From Symsagittifera roscoffensis (lineage: Eukaryota; Xenacoelomorpha; Acoela; Convolutidae), in the NCBI RefSeq assembly GCF_963678635.1, contig NC_087063.1, positions 35,130,540 through 35,194,539 on the forward strand: 64,000 nucleotides of DNA, read 5' to 3'. The notes below the pieces were generated by a model. That model saw only the letters and a program-made list of their open reading frames with translations, made no database searches and was not told the DNA's origin. Position 1 is the first letter of the stretch, and every line of letters starts with the position of its first letter. Positions 12,135-24,612 of this stretch are shown here, piece after piece. Position numbers and translations under genes: made by a program.

Positions 12135-12415
12135 GCACGCAATCAGGCTTCTGTTCTATTAATTGGATTGCTTAATAAAACAACTTTCTTCTTTTTCAAT
12201 TTGCCCTCTTGCTGCGATTGTCTGGAATGCAATAGAGCTATACGGGCTCACTGATTTAGCTTGTTAACCGAATGCCCCTAAGCAACTTTTCAATATGCCT
12301 AAAATTGGCCGCAGTGTTTATTGATTGCGCAGTTTTTTAGCTATAATTTTTTCGAATTAAAATTAAAAACAATTTTTTCAGGCTTCTGTTCCATTGATTG
12401 GATTGCTAAATAATA
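12135..12415 (+). repeat. Short direct repeats
   Basis: About 35 bases containing AGGCTTCTGTTCTATTAATT and GGATTGCTTAATAA at 12145-12180 recur at 12381-12414 with a few changes, about 235 bp apart. Nothing else in 12040-12880 is recognisable. Confidence 0.5.
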
Positions 12416-12880
12416 ATTTAGCGTTTACTTTCATCAAAAACTTTTCAAACAGTTGAGCAAATTATTGTTTTTTCATCTGGCTAGGTTTAACTTAGAAGTT
12501 CGCTTCGAAATTTTAAAGCTCATTAACTCGTGACATCGACTGTTTTGTTTTTGTGAGTGCAATCAAAATTTGAATAATTAATTTTGACTTCTGAAAACGG
12601 CAGAGTTATTAAAGGCTCGGTCCGTTAACTATATTTTTTTCTAAATTTCGAACAGAGTTAACCAGGGTAAGTTTTTATTGTTGCTCTATTTAACTCTTCT
12701 AATTTTAAGTGTATAGAACTACCACTTAGCAGCGCTATTGCTTCTTGCAGTCGTAATTGATCTAGCAGCAATCTACGTGAAGCTAGAGGTCAATTTTCTT
12801 TTCGGTCACTTTACGCGGTAATTTTTTTCTCTTAATGCAATTTTCTGATGAGTCTTATGCCTCCAGAACGGAACATAATA

Positions 12881-13110
12881 TTTCCGACTTTCGAAGAAAG
12901 TGCGAAATATTTATGCTTGGGGTTGGGTTTTTTTTTTCTTCAGTCAGTTTTCGACTTTTTAATTACACGTGTTTGACAGAAACTTTTTAGATAAAATGAA
13001 TATACTACCGAAAATCAAATGTCAAAAATTCCCCTTTAGATCGTTTTTGTGAGATTTGAATTATGCTAATTTGGCTAATTTGGTATTATCAACGCGCGAC
13101 AGTTTGCGTT
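12881..13110 (+). mobile_element. Family-A TIR element, 5' part
   Basis: The segment begins TTCCGACTTTCG and runs through a GGGTT-polyT-CTTCAGTCAG stretch, TTTGACAG and AACGCGCGACAG. This is collinear with the first part of the complete family-A copy at 48791. Its expected 3' end is absent nearby, but a matching end (CGGGCAGTCGGAGCGTTCAG) appears at about 19630. The element may have been expanded to 6.7 kb by insertion of the 1.39-kb repeats and flanking DNA. Confidence 0.5.
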
Positions 13111-13552
13111 GTTATTCTTCGATTATTATTTTTACGATTAAAAATATTAACTGGTTTTTTTTTAGTCTCGAATGGACGTTCACAAAGGTGCCTTTTATTC
13201 ATGTGCACATCTGGTTAATGCTGAGGCCATCAAGATCCCGCAATCCTGATGAAAGCCTTCTTTTGTCAATTCATAGGCATTTTAGCATTACATAAGACTC
13301 CAGATATTTTTGAATAGACAGGAAGAAGTAAATAAAAAAAAAACACTCAAGAAAAGACAAACCATTCAGCCGAAATAAAATTTCTATAACCTGTTGGCAA
13401 AAATTAACTGTTCAATTTTGATTGTTTTTTAGCTTTCATTCAGAGCTATAAACTCTCCTGATTAGCTCTACCGATGATATGATGAATAGTATTCATTATG
13501 CTGATAATGTTTTTTTACAGCTTACTAATATGAGCGGCAAATCTACAACAGC

Positions 13553-14944
13553 ATAAAGTCATTTTGTATGATCTGTTTTTGACGCTGAAACGTTTATGTT
13601 TGGTTGAAATTACTAAAACTTGGTTAGCTTGGTTCTCAGATTTTTACAAAATCAGTATTATACTAGATGAATTCAAATGCCCACAGAAAACAGGTAAGGT
13701 ATTTGTTTAGTTTGTTTTGTCAAATTTACCTACATATATGGTCTCTCGATTCCATAAAAATAAGAAACAACAGAGAACTTTATGAGTTTAAACTCTGCTG
13801 TGTAGAGCGCAGTATTTGGTGTCTGTATGATCCTTGATTCCGGAAACAAGACTCTAAACAAGACTCTAAATTTCATTTGCAAAATTTCCGTGGATTCCGC
13901 GCACAAACACTTGTAACGTAAATTTTGTCGGCAATATTGTTTTGTCGCGGATTCTGCAACAAGTGAAAGTAGCTAGTTGCTCTGGATTTCGTAAAATGTA
14001 TATGCTTTCCGCAATTTTTTTATTACTGAACAAAACCAGTTGTTAAATATGAACAATTAAAAACAGAGCTGGAATTATTATCTAGAAATGCGGGAATCAA
14101 CAGCGAGGACAAACAAGTTTAGTGGAATTCATGAACAAATAAACAAATATTGCTTAACAATATCGGTGAATGTCAAATTTTAGTCTAATTGGGAAATTTA
14201 CCAGCAGGCAACGTTTTCGGGATTGATTTGGAAACAATCACCAAATGAAATCCTAATTTGGGTTATTTTTGGCTTCATAGTGGTTTCAAATCATCATTAT
14301 TTGAGATGAGATGATTCGGGCGGGAAAAAGAATGAGATAGAAGGAATTGAGATCGAAGGAATTGACAGGAACTGAGATCAAAATGACAGGAAATGAGATC
14401 GAATTTGGGTAGAATGCAGGAGTTGAGATCGAAACTGGCAGTAGTTGAGATCCATCCTGGAAAGAATTACGATCAGAATTAGGCATAAATTACCAAGAAA
14501 TGATATAAAAGTTGGCGGTAAGTTGGGGACAGGAGTTGGATCGAAATCGGTGGTAAATTGGCAAAATCTGAGATCGCACAATTGATCTTTCAACTGATAA
14601 GCAGTTTTTGAGATTGAAACCGCTGAAGACCACCTGTTAAAAGTAGTTTGGAACATTACCTTATATGTAAATTGAATCCGCAAACAAAAAGTGAATTCCG
14701 CTTTAAAATGATGCCGCAACAGCTCATTTTACACTAGCTATGTTTTTTATTTGTTAGTTGATTCGACAAACTGTTCCGGTCTCCACAAAAACTTGTTTTT
14801 GGAGTGATTTTGACCGATATTGAGTTTTGTTTATTTTTTTGTAAATCCAAAACAGCAAAGAATATCAATGAAAAACAGCAAAATTGCAGATTTTGCGACA
14901 AATCTGATTTTGACCTGTTGGGGAATCCACTCACAACTCTCATA
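13553..14944. repeat. 1392-bp tandem repeat, copy 1A
   Basis: First of three head-to-tail copies, starting ATAAAGTCATTTTG. Each copy contains a GAGATC-rich minisatellite (see 14300-14460). Minus-strand ORFs of 66, 113 and 69 codons recur in every copy but have no recognisable domain, and I do not call them genes. Copy 1A differs from 1B and 1C at scattered sites in its first half. Confidence 0.95.
14300..14465. repeat. Degenerate GAGATC minisatellite inside the 1.39-kb repeat
   Basis: Roughly 15-25-bp units with a core close to TTGAGATCGAA are repeated about eight times, for example GGAATTGAGATCGAAGGAAT and GGAGTTGAGATCGAAACTGG. Equivalent arrays lie at about 15690-15855, 17085-17250, 23965-24130 and 25370-25500. 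The last is shorter by about one unit. Confidence 0.7.
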
Positions 14945-16336
14945 ATAAAGTCATTTTGTATGATCTATTTTTGACGCTGATACGTTTATGTTTGGTTGAA
15001 ATTACTAAAACTTGGTTAGCTTGGTTCTCAGATTTTTACAAAATCAGTATTATACTAGATGAATTCAAATGCCCACAGAAAACAGGTAAGGTATTTGTTT
15101 AGTTTGTTTTGTCAAATTTACCTACACATATAGTCTCTCGATTCCATAAAAATAAAAAACAACAGAGAACTTTATGAGGTTAAACTCTGCTGTGTAGAGC
15201 GCAGTATTTGGTGTCTGTATGATCCTTGATTCGGAAACAAGACTCTGAACAAGACTCTAAATTTCATTTGCAAATTTTCCGTGGATTCCGCGCACAAATA
15301 CTTGTAATGTAAATATTGTCGGCAATATTGTTTTGTCGCGGATTCTGCAACAAACGAAAGTAGCTAATTGCTCTGGATTTCGCAAAATGTAAGTGCTTTC
15401 CGCAATTTTTTTATTACTGAACAAAACCAGTTGTTAAATATGAACAATTGAAAAACAGAGCTGGAATTATTATCTAGAAATGCGGGAATCAACAGCGAGG
15501 ATAAACAGGTTTAGTGGAATCCATAAACAAACAAACAAATATTGCTTAACAATATCGGTGAATGTCAAATTTTAGTCTAATTGGGAAATTTACCAGCAGG
15601 CAACGTTTTCGGGATTGATTTGGAAACAATCACCAAATGAAATCCTAATTTGGGATATTTTTGGCTTCATAGTGGTTTCAAATCATCATTATTTGAGATG
15701 AGATGATTCGGGCGGGAAAAAGAATGAGATAGAAGGAATTGAGATCGAAGGAATTGACAGGAACTGAGATCAAAATGACAGGAAATGAGATCGAATTTGG
15801 GTAGAATGCAGGAGTTGAGATCGAAACTGGCAGTAGTTGAGATCCATCCTGGAAAGAATTACGATCAGAATTAGGCATAAATTACCAAGAAATGATATAA
15901 AAGTTGGCGGTAAGTTGGGGACAGGAGTTGGATCGAAATCGGTGGTAAATTGGCAAAATCTGAGATCGCACAATTGATCTTTCAACTGATAAGCAGTTTT
16001 TGAGATTGAAACCGCTGAAGACCACCTGTTAAAAGTAGTTTGGAACATTACCTTATATGTAAATTGAATCCGCAAACAAAAAGTGAATTCCGCTTTAAAA
16101 TGATGCCGCAACAGCTCATTTTACACTAGCTATGTTTTTTATTTGTTAGTTGATTCGACAAACTGTTCCGGTCTCCACAAAAACTTGTTTTTGGAGTGAT
16201 TTTGACCGATATTGAGTTTTGTTTATTTTTTTGTAAATCCAAAACAGCAAAGAATATCAATGAAAAACAGCAAAATTGCAGATTTTGCGACAAATCTGAT
16301 TTTGACCTGTTGGGGAATCCACTCACAACTCTCATA
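14945..16336. repeat. 1392-bp tandem repeat, copy 1B
   Basis: Second copy. It is closest to 1C: both share GATACG near the start, ACACATATAGTC, GAGGTTAAAC and TAAACAGGTTT, where 1A has other bases. This points to a recent extra duplication of B or C. Confidence 0.95.
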
Positions 16337-17729
16337 ATAAAGTCATTTTGTATGATCTATTTTTGACGCTGATACGTTTATGTTTGGTTGAAATTACTAA
16401 AACTTGGTTAGCTTGGTTCTCAGATTTTTACAAAATCAGTATTATACTAGATGAATTCAAATGCCCACAGAAAACAGGTAAGGTATTTGTTTAGTTTGTT
16501 TTGTCAAATTTACCTACACATATAGTCTCTCGATTCCATAAAAATAAAAAACAACAGAGAACTTTATGAGGTTAAACTCTGCTGTGTAGAGCGCAGTATT
16601 TGGTGTCTGTATGATCCTTGATTCGGAAACAAGACTCTGAACAAGACTCTAAATTTCATTTGCAAATTTTCCGTGGATTCCGCGCACAAATACTTGTAAT
16701 GTAAATATTGTCGGCAATATTGTTTTGTCGCGGATTCTGCAACAAACGAAAGTAGCTAATTGCTCTGGATTTCGCAAAATGTAAGTGCTTTCCGCAATTT
16801 TTTTATTACTGAACAAAACCAGTTGTTAAATATGAACAATTGAAAAACAGAGCTGGAATTATTATCTAGAAATGCGGGAATCAACAGCGAGGATAAACAG
16901 GTTTAGTGGAATCCATAAACAAACAAACAAATATTGCTTAACAATATCGGTGAATGTCAAATTTTAGTCTAATTGGGAAATTTACCAGCAGGCAACGTTT
17001 TCGGGATTGATTTGGCAACAATCACCAAATGAAATCCTAATTTGGGATATTTTTGGCTTCATAGTGGTTTCAAATCATCATTATTTGAGATGAGATGATT
17101 CGGGCGGGAAAAAGAATGAGATAGAAGGAATTGAGATCGAAGGAATTGGCAGGAACTGAGATCAAAATGACAGGAAATGAGATCGAATTTGGGTAGAATG
17201 CAGGAGTTGAGATCGAAACTGGCAGTAGTTGAGATCCATCCTGGAAAGAATTACGATCAGAATTAGGCATAAATTACCAAGAAATGATATAAAAGTTGGC
17301 GGTAAGTTGGGGACAGGAGTTGGATCGAAATCGGTGGTAAATTGGCAAAATCTGAGATCGCACAATTGATCTTTCAACTGATAAGCAGTATTTGAGATTG
17401 AAACCGCTGAAGACCACCTGTTAAAAGTAGTTTGGAACATTACCTTATATGTAAATTGAATCCGCAAACAAAAAGTGAATTCCGCTTTAAAATGATGCCG
17501 CAACAGCTCATTTTACACTAGCTATGTTTTTTATTTGTTAGTTGATTCGACAAACTGTTCCGGTCTTCACAAAAACTTGTTTTTGGAGTGATTTTGACCG
17601 ATATTGAGTTTTGTTTATTTTTTTGTGAAATCCAAAACAGCAAAGACTATCAATGAAAAACAGCAAAATTGCGGATTTTGCGACAAATCTGATTTTGACC
17701 TGTTGGGGAATCCACTCACAACTCTCAAA
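16337..17729. repeat. 1392-bp tandem repeat, copy 1C
   Basis: Third copy, one base longer through GTGAAATCC where 1A and 1B have GTAAATCC. It ends at TCTCAAAATGCATAGTTTGG, where single-copy sequence of the unit resumes. The TTTGGCCTCGTAA at the end resembles the inverted-repeat end of the small element at 2288. Confidence 0.95.
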
Positions 17730-20009
17730 ATGCATAGTTTGGCCTCGTAAGGAAATTCACTGCAAAACAAATTTTAAAATTAATTGAATTTTGATTGGGT
17801 TATAATCGAAATAAGTAACTTTAAAAAGGAAACTGCTTTTCGACATGCATGACTGTTTTTTTGTTTTTGTTTTTTTTCCAATTAAGGAATTACAATTTCA
17901 TCAAAACGTTTCATTATAAATTTTTCACTAGATTGTGGAACTATAAATATTCTGGAAAGATTTTTTTGCTGATTGTTATACTCAAATCAAGAAACGTTCA
18001 ATTAATTTGCATTAAAAAAATTTTGAATTCTCCTACAAAGTATAAATGTTGTTTAAAAAAACGAAAATTTATCAAACATCCTGATTCTAAACAGCCAATT
18101 TCCTTGCAATAAAAAAACAAAATGGATAAGTTTACAGTACTCAGAATTACAAAAAAAAACATTGAAATTGTCAAAATGAACGGTGAATAAATAGAAAAAG
18201 TTCAACTTTTCACATTTTAGAAGTAAATTTAAGATCACAAACTAAATTTTGACGAAAACACAGAAAGACTCAAAAAACATTTAGACATTTCTCCGGAACA
18301 AATTACTGAGCGAGACAAACCTGAAACTTGTAGGAACATGTGAGAATTAGCCTACAAAAGTGCGTACAACCAAAAAATAGAAACAACAAAAAGCACTAAA
18401 TTAGATGAATTATAAAATCTATTTCATGGGTTAAATTGTGTTATAATCTGAGAGGAAGTTTTCTGTCAAAAAACATTGTTCAACTTAAACTATATCTGAA
18501 ACAGAATTGATTCGACATGATGTTTTAATCTTTCAATTAAATTAGTACAGAGTAATACAAAAGAAATCATTAGAACCTTTTCTGGTCAGGGGTTGAAACT
18601 GTCCTTAAACACCAAATTCCTTTTATGAAAATTATCCGGACTTTATAAATCAGCTGTCAAAAAACAATTTGGACAATTTTCCTCATAGTTTCCTGACAAT
18701 TGTATCTTGGGCTGTTCGGAACTTTTCAGATAGATTTTATGTAAATTAATTTGATGATTAGATAATTGCAGTTTTACATTGGCCAGTTTCTTTTTATGAA
18801 AAAACAAATCTAATTTTACTGAAAAAAGTATGCTTTTATAGTAAGAATGAGATATACCTCAAAACGGTATTGGTTTCTGTGGCATTCACGCAGATTTCGT
18901 TAAAAGTCTTTTGGATGCCCTCTCAAATTTATTTAAAGAAAAAAAAATTACTGAACTCTAATTTGTTTATAATTGGTTTGAAAATTTTTTTAATGATTTG
19001 TATTCATGATAAATATTTCTTCGCAAAACATTTGTTGTCAAGCAAATCTCATTGAGTTTTCCTAATACGACAACTGGCCACAAAAGACAACTCTCAACAA
19101 AGTATAACTCTCAAAAGGCAACTCAAAAAATATCCACCGACGTGATGTGTGTTTGCCATATCATAAGGCAAATTTAAAAAAAAAAACTTAGAAGCGGTTA
19201 TCGCCGCAAAGCGCTGACGAGCTAGTAGCGCGTCTACTGGCAAATTTAAACCAAAGCTTTCAAGTCATAAATCAGTTATAAACATTTTGAGTTGCGATGT
19301 GTCACAAAACCTGAGATTTTTTACATAGCGTAAGAAAACTTTATAATTGGACATTAAAAAGTTTTCGTACGCTTTGTGAGAAAAAAATCAAATTATTTTT
19401 GGTGAAAGTTGTTATGAAAAATTATCCAACAATATCTGAGAAAATCGGAAAATTATTTTATTGAAGAAAAAGGAATTTATAATTTTTAGCTCGATTTTGC
19501 GTGCGGAATGGATGGAGATTCAACAAAATTGAAAACGAAAACATAAAAATGACAGTTTTCACTACTTTTGAAAATTTTATGGCTTCATTGTATGGAGATT
19601 AGAAAACAATCTGATATAGATACCTTAACGGGCAGTCGGAGCGTTCAGGGTTTTTCCCTGGTTGATAGGGACCTAGTTGTTCTAATAAGCATTTTGATTT
19701 TGACAGCTGATTTTGCTATGAATTATTTAACATTTTTATTTATTTTGATTATCCATTCATTAAGACGTGTTTTCTTGACATATAATCGAACAGCAGAACG
19801 GTGAGCGCACTCGCAGTTTTTTTGCACTTCTTCAAAAAGATCTGCTAGCCTTGTGGCTTTGAAATATATATATATATATATATATATATTTGAAAATATG
19901 TATATTTGAAAATTAGCTAGACACTTCAAATTGAGACCAGAAAATTAATCGAGTATTTTAACTAATAACATCTAGTATTTATTTATTAGGTTTGCTGATA
20001 AACACAAAA
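17730..20009. other. Gene-free part of duplication unit 1
   Basis: AT-rich spacer between the 1.39-kb array and the sulfotransferase-like gene. It holds the family-A 3' end at about 19630 (CGGGCAGTCGGAGCG) and an (AT)13 microsatellite at 19864-19889. ORFs of 61-87 codons lack any recognisable domain. The unit-2 equivalent is 25983-28258. Confidence 0.6.
19864..19889. repeat. (AT)n microsatellite
   Basis: About 13 uninterrupted AT dinucleotides. The copy in unit 2 (28114-28138) is slightly shorter. Confidence 0.9.
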
Positions 20010-22325
20010 ATGAAAACTTTTAACTCCATCCTTTCCTCAACACGAGATGTTTCGCTTTTTCTCATCTTCAATGTTTGTTAAAACATTGAGGATTTTACTG
20101 AGTACAAAAATGAGCAGTACCAATTTCAAGTTCAAGTTAGATGAATTCAAGTTCGAGTGTTAGCTTCAAACCCGAGTCGAGATTTTCCGCCTAATTTGAA
20201 GTAAGGTTTGAGCCTTTTTTTTGATAAGTGCGCTTTATATATCTTGGTTCAAAATGAGCATTTTGAGAACTTTTTGAGGGGTGGTTCGGTTTGAGTGTTT
20301 TTGTGTGATATTTTGTGTGAAACACCGCCCAAAAATTGTTCTAATCTAGCGTGATTTTTAGCGGTTTTTGTTAAGATACCACTCAAAAACCGCTTAATTG
20401 TTTGTAGAAAAAACCGGTGAACGCGCGTATTTTGAAGCAATATTTTAAGCAAAATCGTCTAAAATAAACGCTCAAGCTCCTCAAAATTTGCTTCAAGTTA
20501 GGTGAAAAATTCTACTTGGGCATTTGAGGTTCTCTTACAAAATTATATAATTGAGCCACATTTTTACGTTCGAATGTCAACCGTCTGATTTGTGTACCCA
20601 AGGTTAAAATACTGCAGTGGGGGACATGGCGAACGATGAGCACGACATTCATGCGATGCATGATGGGGGCTGAGGACTCGATCACGTTCTGCGAGCCAAT
20701 GCGATTTCCATGGTACTATGGAACAGAAGCGAGAACCAGAAGAAAGCTGGAGATACCAGCTGATCTTCCAGAAGATGGAAGCACTTTTGAGTTGGTGAAG
20801 AAGAAATATGAAGCACCGTATGAAGGAAAAAGACTTGTATTTGGGAAAGAAATGGCATATTATGTATATCCGGAGGAACACTTGAAACAGATACCAGATG
20901 GGTATCGACATTCGTTCCTTATCAGGTCTTAAATTAGCTTCATGGAACTAGAAATCCAGCATATCTCTGTACAGTCATATAGAATAAAGTGACTTTTTGC
21001 AGGTTTTTTTTTGTTGCAAGGAAAAAAAACGTACAATGCTTAAGATCGGGAGAAGCAGTTTTTATTTTTATGAAAAAAAATTTACTGCGCCATTGTTCCT
21101 ATTTTTTGGGGTTTGAGCGACGCTGAAAATTTTGGTGCAAAAAGGGCTATAGTTTTTATAGGGACCCCTCAAATCAATCCGAACAGCGCAAATCAATCCA
21201 AACAACGCAAAAATTTTGGCGCAAAAAAGGCTTTAGTTTTTTTAGGGACCCCTCAAATCAATCCCAACATTTCATAAACCCTCTGCGAATCGCAGAAGCC
21301 ATTTTATCAAATAAATGTTTTAACTTTTTGTTTTGAAAATTCAGTCTTACTTCTCTACAAAGCTTAGATCACCCCTGATATGCGTTAAATAGCCCAGCTT
21401 CATTTTTTTTTTCAAATATTGACTCCATCCTCAATTCTGGCAGCCAAAATGTTCCTTTAAACTTATTAACGACATAAATGTAAATAAGTGGCTGCAGCCA
21501 ATTCTGGATGATCAACTGTGAAACTTTGTAACGCGCTTTCTGTGCCAATATTTAGAGTAGTATATAATAACAGATAAAGCACTTTCTTATGTTCACAGTT
21601 CCTCCACAAAAGTGCTCAAAAAACAGTTTTTTTTTAAAAAAGCCTGCTGTGCAAAAACCCAAATATGAAAAGAGCTCAAAAAGTTGGAAACGGCTGACTC
21701 GCTGATTTAAAAAAAGATTGACAAATATATTAAAACTCGACCCCACCTGCCCGTGGCCTTCGTAAGACAAAATGACAATTGTTTGATGCTCTTTACTTAC
21801 GAGAATTATTGGTAAGGGACTGTAATGGGGAAAATAGCTTACACTTGTATGTTTAGACATCCCTTCAAGACTATGACATCAATGCTTAAGGTCATGAGCA
21901 ACCAAGAGGACCCAGGTTTCAAAACAATTCAGCCAGAAGAAGGAAGGTTCGAACACATCTGGAAGCTATACCAGCATGTCATTGAGCAAATCGATCCACA
22001 AGCTATCATAATAGACGCTGATGATTTCATCCGAGATCCAGAAGCAATATTGAAAAAATATTGCAGTCATTATGGACTAGAATTCTGCGATAGTATGCTA
22101 AACTGGGAAGGCGATAACTTCAACGAGGAAATAGAATGTTGGGGAACTGTATGGTTTGGAGACTTAATGTCAACCAAGACTATTAGAAAAGATCCAGATG
22201 TTGCGGATATGTTGTCAGAACAACCTGATATGTCACACTTTTCAGAAGATATTCGAAAGATTGTGGAAGAAGACTTGATTTACTACAAAAAGTTACACGA
22301 ACTAAGGCTTCAACTGAAGCTTTAA
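20010..22325 (+). CDS. P-loop sulfotransferase-like protein, copy 1
   Basis: Three exons: 20010-20072 (proposed), 20618-20925 and 21857-22325. Introns are GT-AG and phases agree (0, then 2), giving 279 residues. The product should be a cytosolic PAPS-type sulfotransferase or relative. The 5'-phosphosulfate loop is GTWRTMSTT (residues about 23-31). The 3'-phosphate motif RHPFKTMTSM starts at Arg124, with Ser132 eight residues on, as in sulfotransferases. DADDFIRDPEAILKKYC and a following W.G-type segment match the C-terminal part of the family. This family includes animal proteins annotated as branched-chain aminotransferase-like. Exons 2 and 3 are well supported. The 21-residue first exon, ending in the hydrophobic VSLFLIFN just before the loop, rests on splice phase and expected strand 1 only. 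The substrate is unknown. Confidence 0.75.
20220..20480. repeat. Inverted-repeat segment in intron 1
   Basis: AGCGGTTTTTG near 20358 faces CAAAAACCGCT near 20384, and related GAGGGG/CACCGCCC pieces flank it. The motif resembles the CCGCTCAAA array at 52590-52860, so a related fold-back repeat may be present. The same segment lies in copy 2 at about 28470-28730. Confidence 0.45.
21128..21267 (+). repeat. Direct repeat in intron 2
   Basis: About 60 bases containing AAAATTTTGG, GGGACCCCTCAAATCAATCC occur twice, at 21130-21187 and 21209-21267. The same pair is found in unit 2 near 29380-29518. No function is inferred. Confidence 0.6.
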
Positions 22326-23219
22326 GCCCATGGTATAGAAACTTAATTAATGCAACGAGGTTTTATGACCAACGAAAAACTCGAATATTATACAATTATA
22401 ACTGTCACAAGATGTTCTTGCTGAAAAAAATATTATAAAAATTTTAAGAACGATCTATATAATTCATACATATACATATATATAAGGGACCCTTTGGGAA
22501 AATTTGACAACCAGAATTGAGGGGGGAGGGGGATCAAAGAGACAAATATTGCCAATACACCAAGAAAGTGCGAAATATTTATGCTTGGGGTTGGGTTTTT
22601 TTTTTCTTCAGTCAGTTTTCGACTTTTTAATTACACGTGTTTGACAGAAACTTTTTAGATAAAATGAATATACTACCGAAAATCAAATGTCAAAAATTCC
22701 CCTTTAGATCGTTTTTGTGAGATTTGAATTATGCTAATTTGGCTAATTTGGTATTATCAACGCGCGACAGTTTGCGTTGTTATTCTTCGATTATTATTTT
22801 TACGATTAAAAATATTAACTGGTTTTTTTTAGTCTCGAATGGACGTTCACAAAGGTGCCTTTTATTCATGTGCACATCTGGTTAATGCTGAGGCCATCAA
22901 AATCCCGCAATCCTGATGAAAGCCTTCTTTTGTCAATTCATAGGCATTTTAGCATTACATAAAACTCCAGATATTTTTGAATAGACAGGAAGAAGTAAAT
23001 AAAAAAAAAACACCCAAGAAAAGACAAACCATTCAGCCGAAATAAAATTTCTATAACCTGTTGGCAAAAATTAACTGTTCAATTTTGATTGTTTTTTAGC
23101 TTTCATTCAGAGCTATAAACTCTGCTGATTAGCTCTACCGATGATATGATGAATAGTATTCATTATGCTGATAATGTTTTTTTACAGCTTACTAATATGA
23201 GCGGCAAATCTACAACAGC

Positions 23220-24612
23220 ATAAAGTCATTTTGTATGATCTGTTTTTGACGCTGAAACGTTTATGTTTGGTTGAAATTACTAAAACTTGGTTAGCTTGGT
23301 TCTCAGATTTTTACAAAATCAGTATTATACTAGATGAATTCAAATGCCCACAGAAAACAGGTAAGGTATTTGTTTAGTTTGTTTTGTCAAATTTACCTAC
23401 ATATATGGTCTCTCGATTCCATAAAAATAAGAAACAACAGAGAACTTTATGAGTTTAAACTCTGCTGTGTAGAGCGCAGTATTTGGTGTCTGTATGATCC
23501 TTGATTCCGGAAACAAGACTCTAAACAAGACTCTAAATTTCATTTGCAAAATTTCCGTGGATTCCGCGCACAAACACTTGTAACGTAAATTTTGTCGGCA
23601 ATATTGTTTTGTCGCGGATTCTGCAACAAGTGAAAGTAGCTAGTTGCTCTGGAATTCGCAAAATGTATATGCTTTCCGCAATTTTTTTATTACTGAACAA
23701 AACCAGTTGTTAAATATGAACAATTAAAAACAGAGCTGGAATTATTATCTAGAAATGCGGGAACCAACAGCGAGGACAAACAAGTTTAGTGGAATTCATG
23801 AACAAATAAACAAATATTGCTTAACAATATCGGTGAATGTCAAATTTTAGTCTAATTGGGAAATTTACCAGCAGGCAACGTTTTCGGGATTGATTTGGCA
23901 ACAATCACCAAATGAAATCCTAATTTGGGATATTTTTGGCTTCATAGTGGTTTCAAATCATCATTATTTGAGATGAGATGATTCGGGCGGGAAAAAGAAT
24001 GAGATAGAAGGAATTGAGATCGAAGGAATTGGCAGGAACTGAGATCAAAATGACAGGAAATGAGATCGAATTTGGGTAGAATGCAGGAGTTGAGATCGAA
24101 ACTGGCAGTAGTTGAGATCCATCCTGGAAAGAATTACGATCAGAATTAGGCATAAATTACCAAGAAATGATATAAAAGTTGGCGGTAAGTTGGGGACAGG
24201 AGTTGGATCGAAATCGGTGGTAAATTGGCAAAATCTGAGATCGCACAATTGATCTTTCAACTGATAAGCAGTATTTGAGATTGAAACCGCTGAAGACCAC
24301 CTGTTAAAAGTAGTTTGGAACATTACCTTATATGTAAATTGAATCCGCAAACAAAAAGTGAATTCCGCTTTAAAATGATGCCGCAACAGCTCATTTTACA
24401 CTAGCTATAATTTTTATTTGTTAGTTGATTCGACAAACTGTTCCGGTCTTCACAAAAACTTGTTTTTGGAGTGATTTTGACCGATATTGAGTTTTGTTTA
24501 TTTTTTTGTGAAATCCAAAACAGCAAAGACTATCAATGAAAAACAGCAAAATTGCAGATTTTGCGACAAATCTGATTTTGACCTGTTGGGGAATCCACTC
24601 ACAACTCTCATA
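23220..24612. repeat. 1.39-kb tandem repeat, copy 2A (mosaic)
   Basis: The first half carries the 1A variants (GCTGAAACG, ACATATATGG, TCCGGAAAC). The second half carries 1C variants (TTTGGCAACAATC, GCAGTATTTGAG, GTGAAATCC). The extreme end is again A/B-like (TCATAATAAAG). This copy is a recombinant of unit-1 types. Confidence 0.9.

Larger units (their letters stand above)
12894..22561. repeat. Segmental tandem duplication, unit 1 (9.67 kb)
   Basis: The sequence from AAGAAAGTGCGAAATATTTA at 12894 recurs from 22562, and the sequence before 22561 (GCCAATACACC) recurs before 30812. The unit contains three copies of the 1.39-kb repeat and one complete sulfotransferase-like gene. The units are nearly identical by eye. 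The main length difference is one extra 1.39-kb repeat here. Confidence 0.95.

Noticed and set aside
14286-17735. Recurring minus-strand ORFs of 66, 113, 69 and 65 codons in the 1.39-kb repeats as a gene family
   Set aside because: They are identical only because the DNA is repeated, carry no domain or splice pattern, and overlap a minisatellite.
20564-20911. 115-codon minus-strand ORF opposite the sulfotransferase exon
   Set aside because: It is the antisense shadow of a conserved exon; no domain is seen.
21825-21856. ATG at 21825 as the start of the sulfotransferase ORF
   Set aside because: The upstream 32 bases end in TTTAG and splice phase joins the third exon to HSFLIR of the second exon at the 3'-phosphate motif. 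The ATG lies in the intron.
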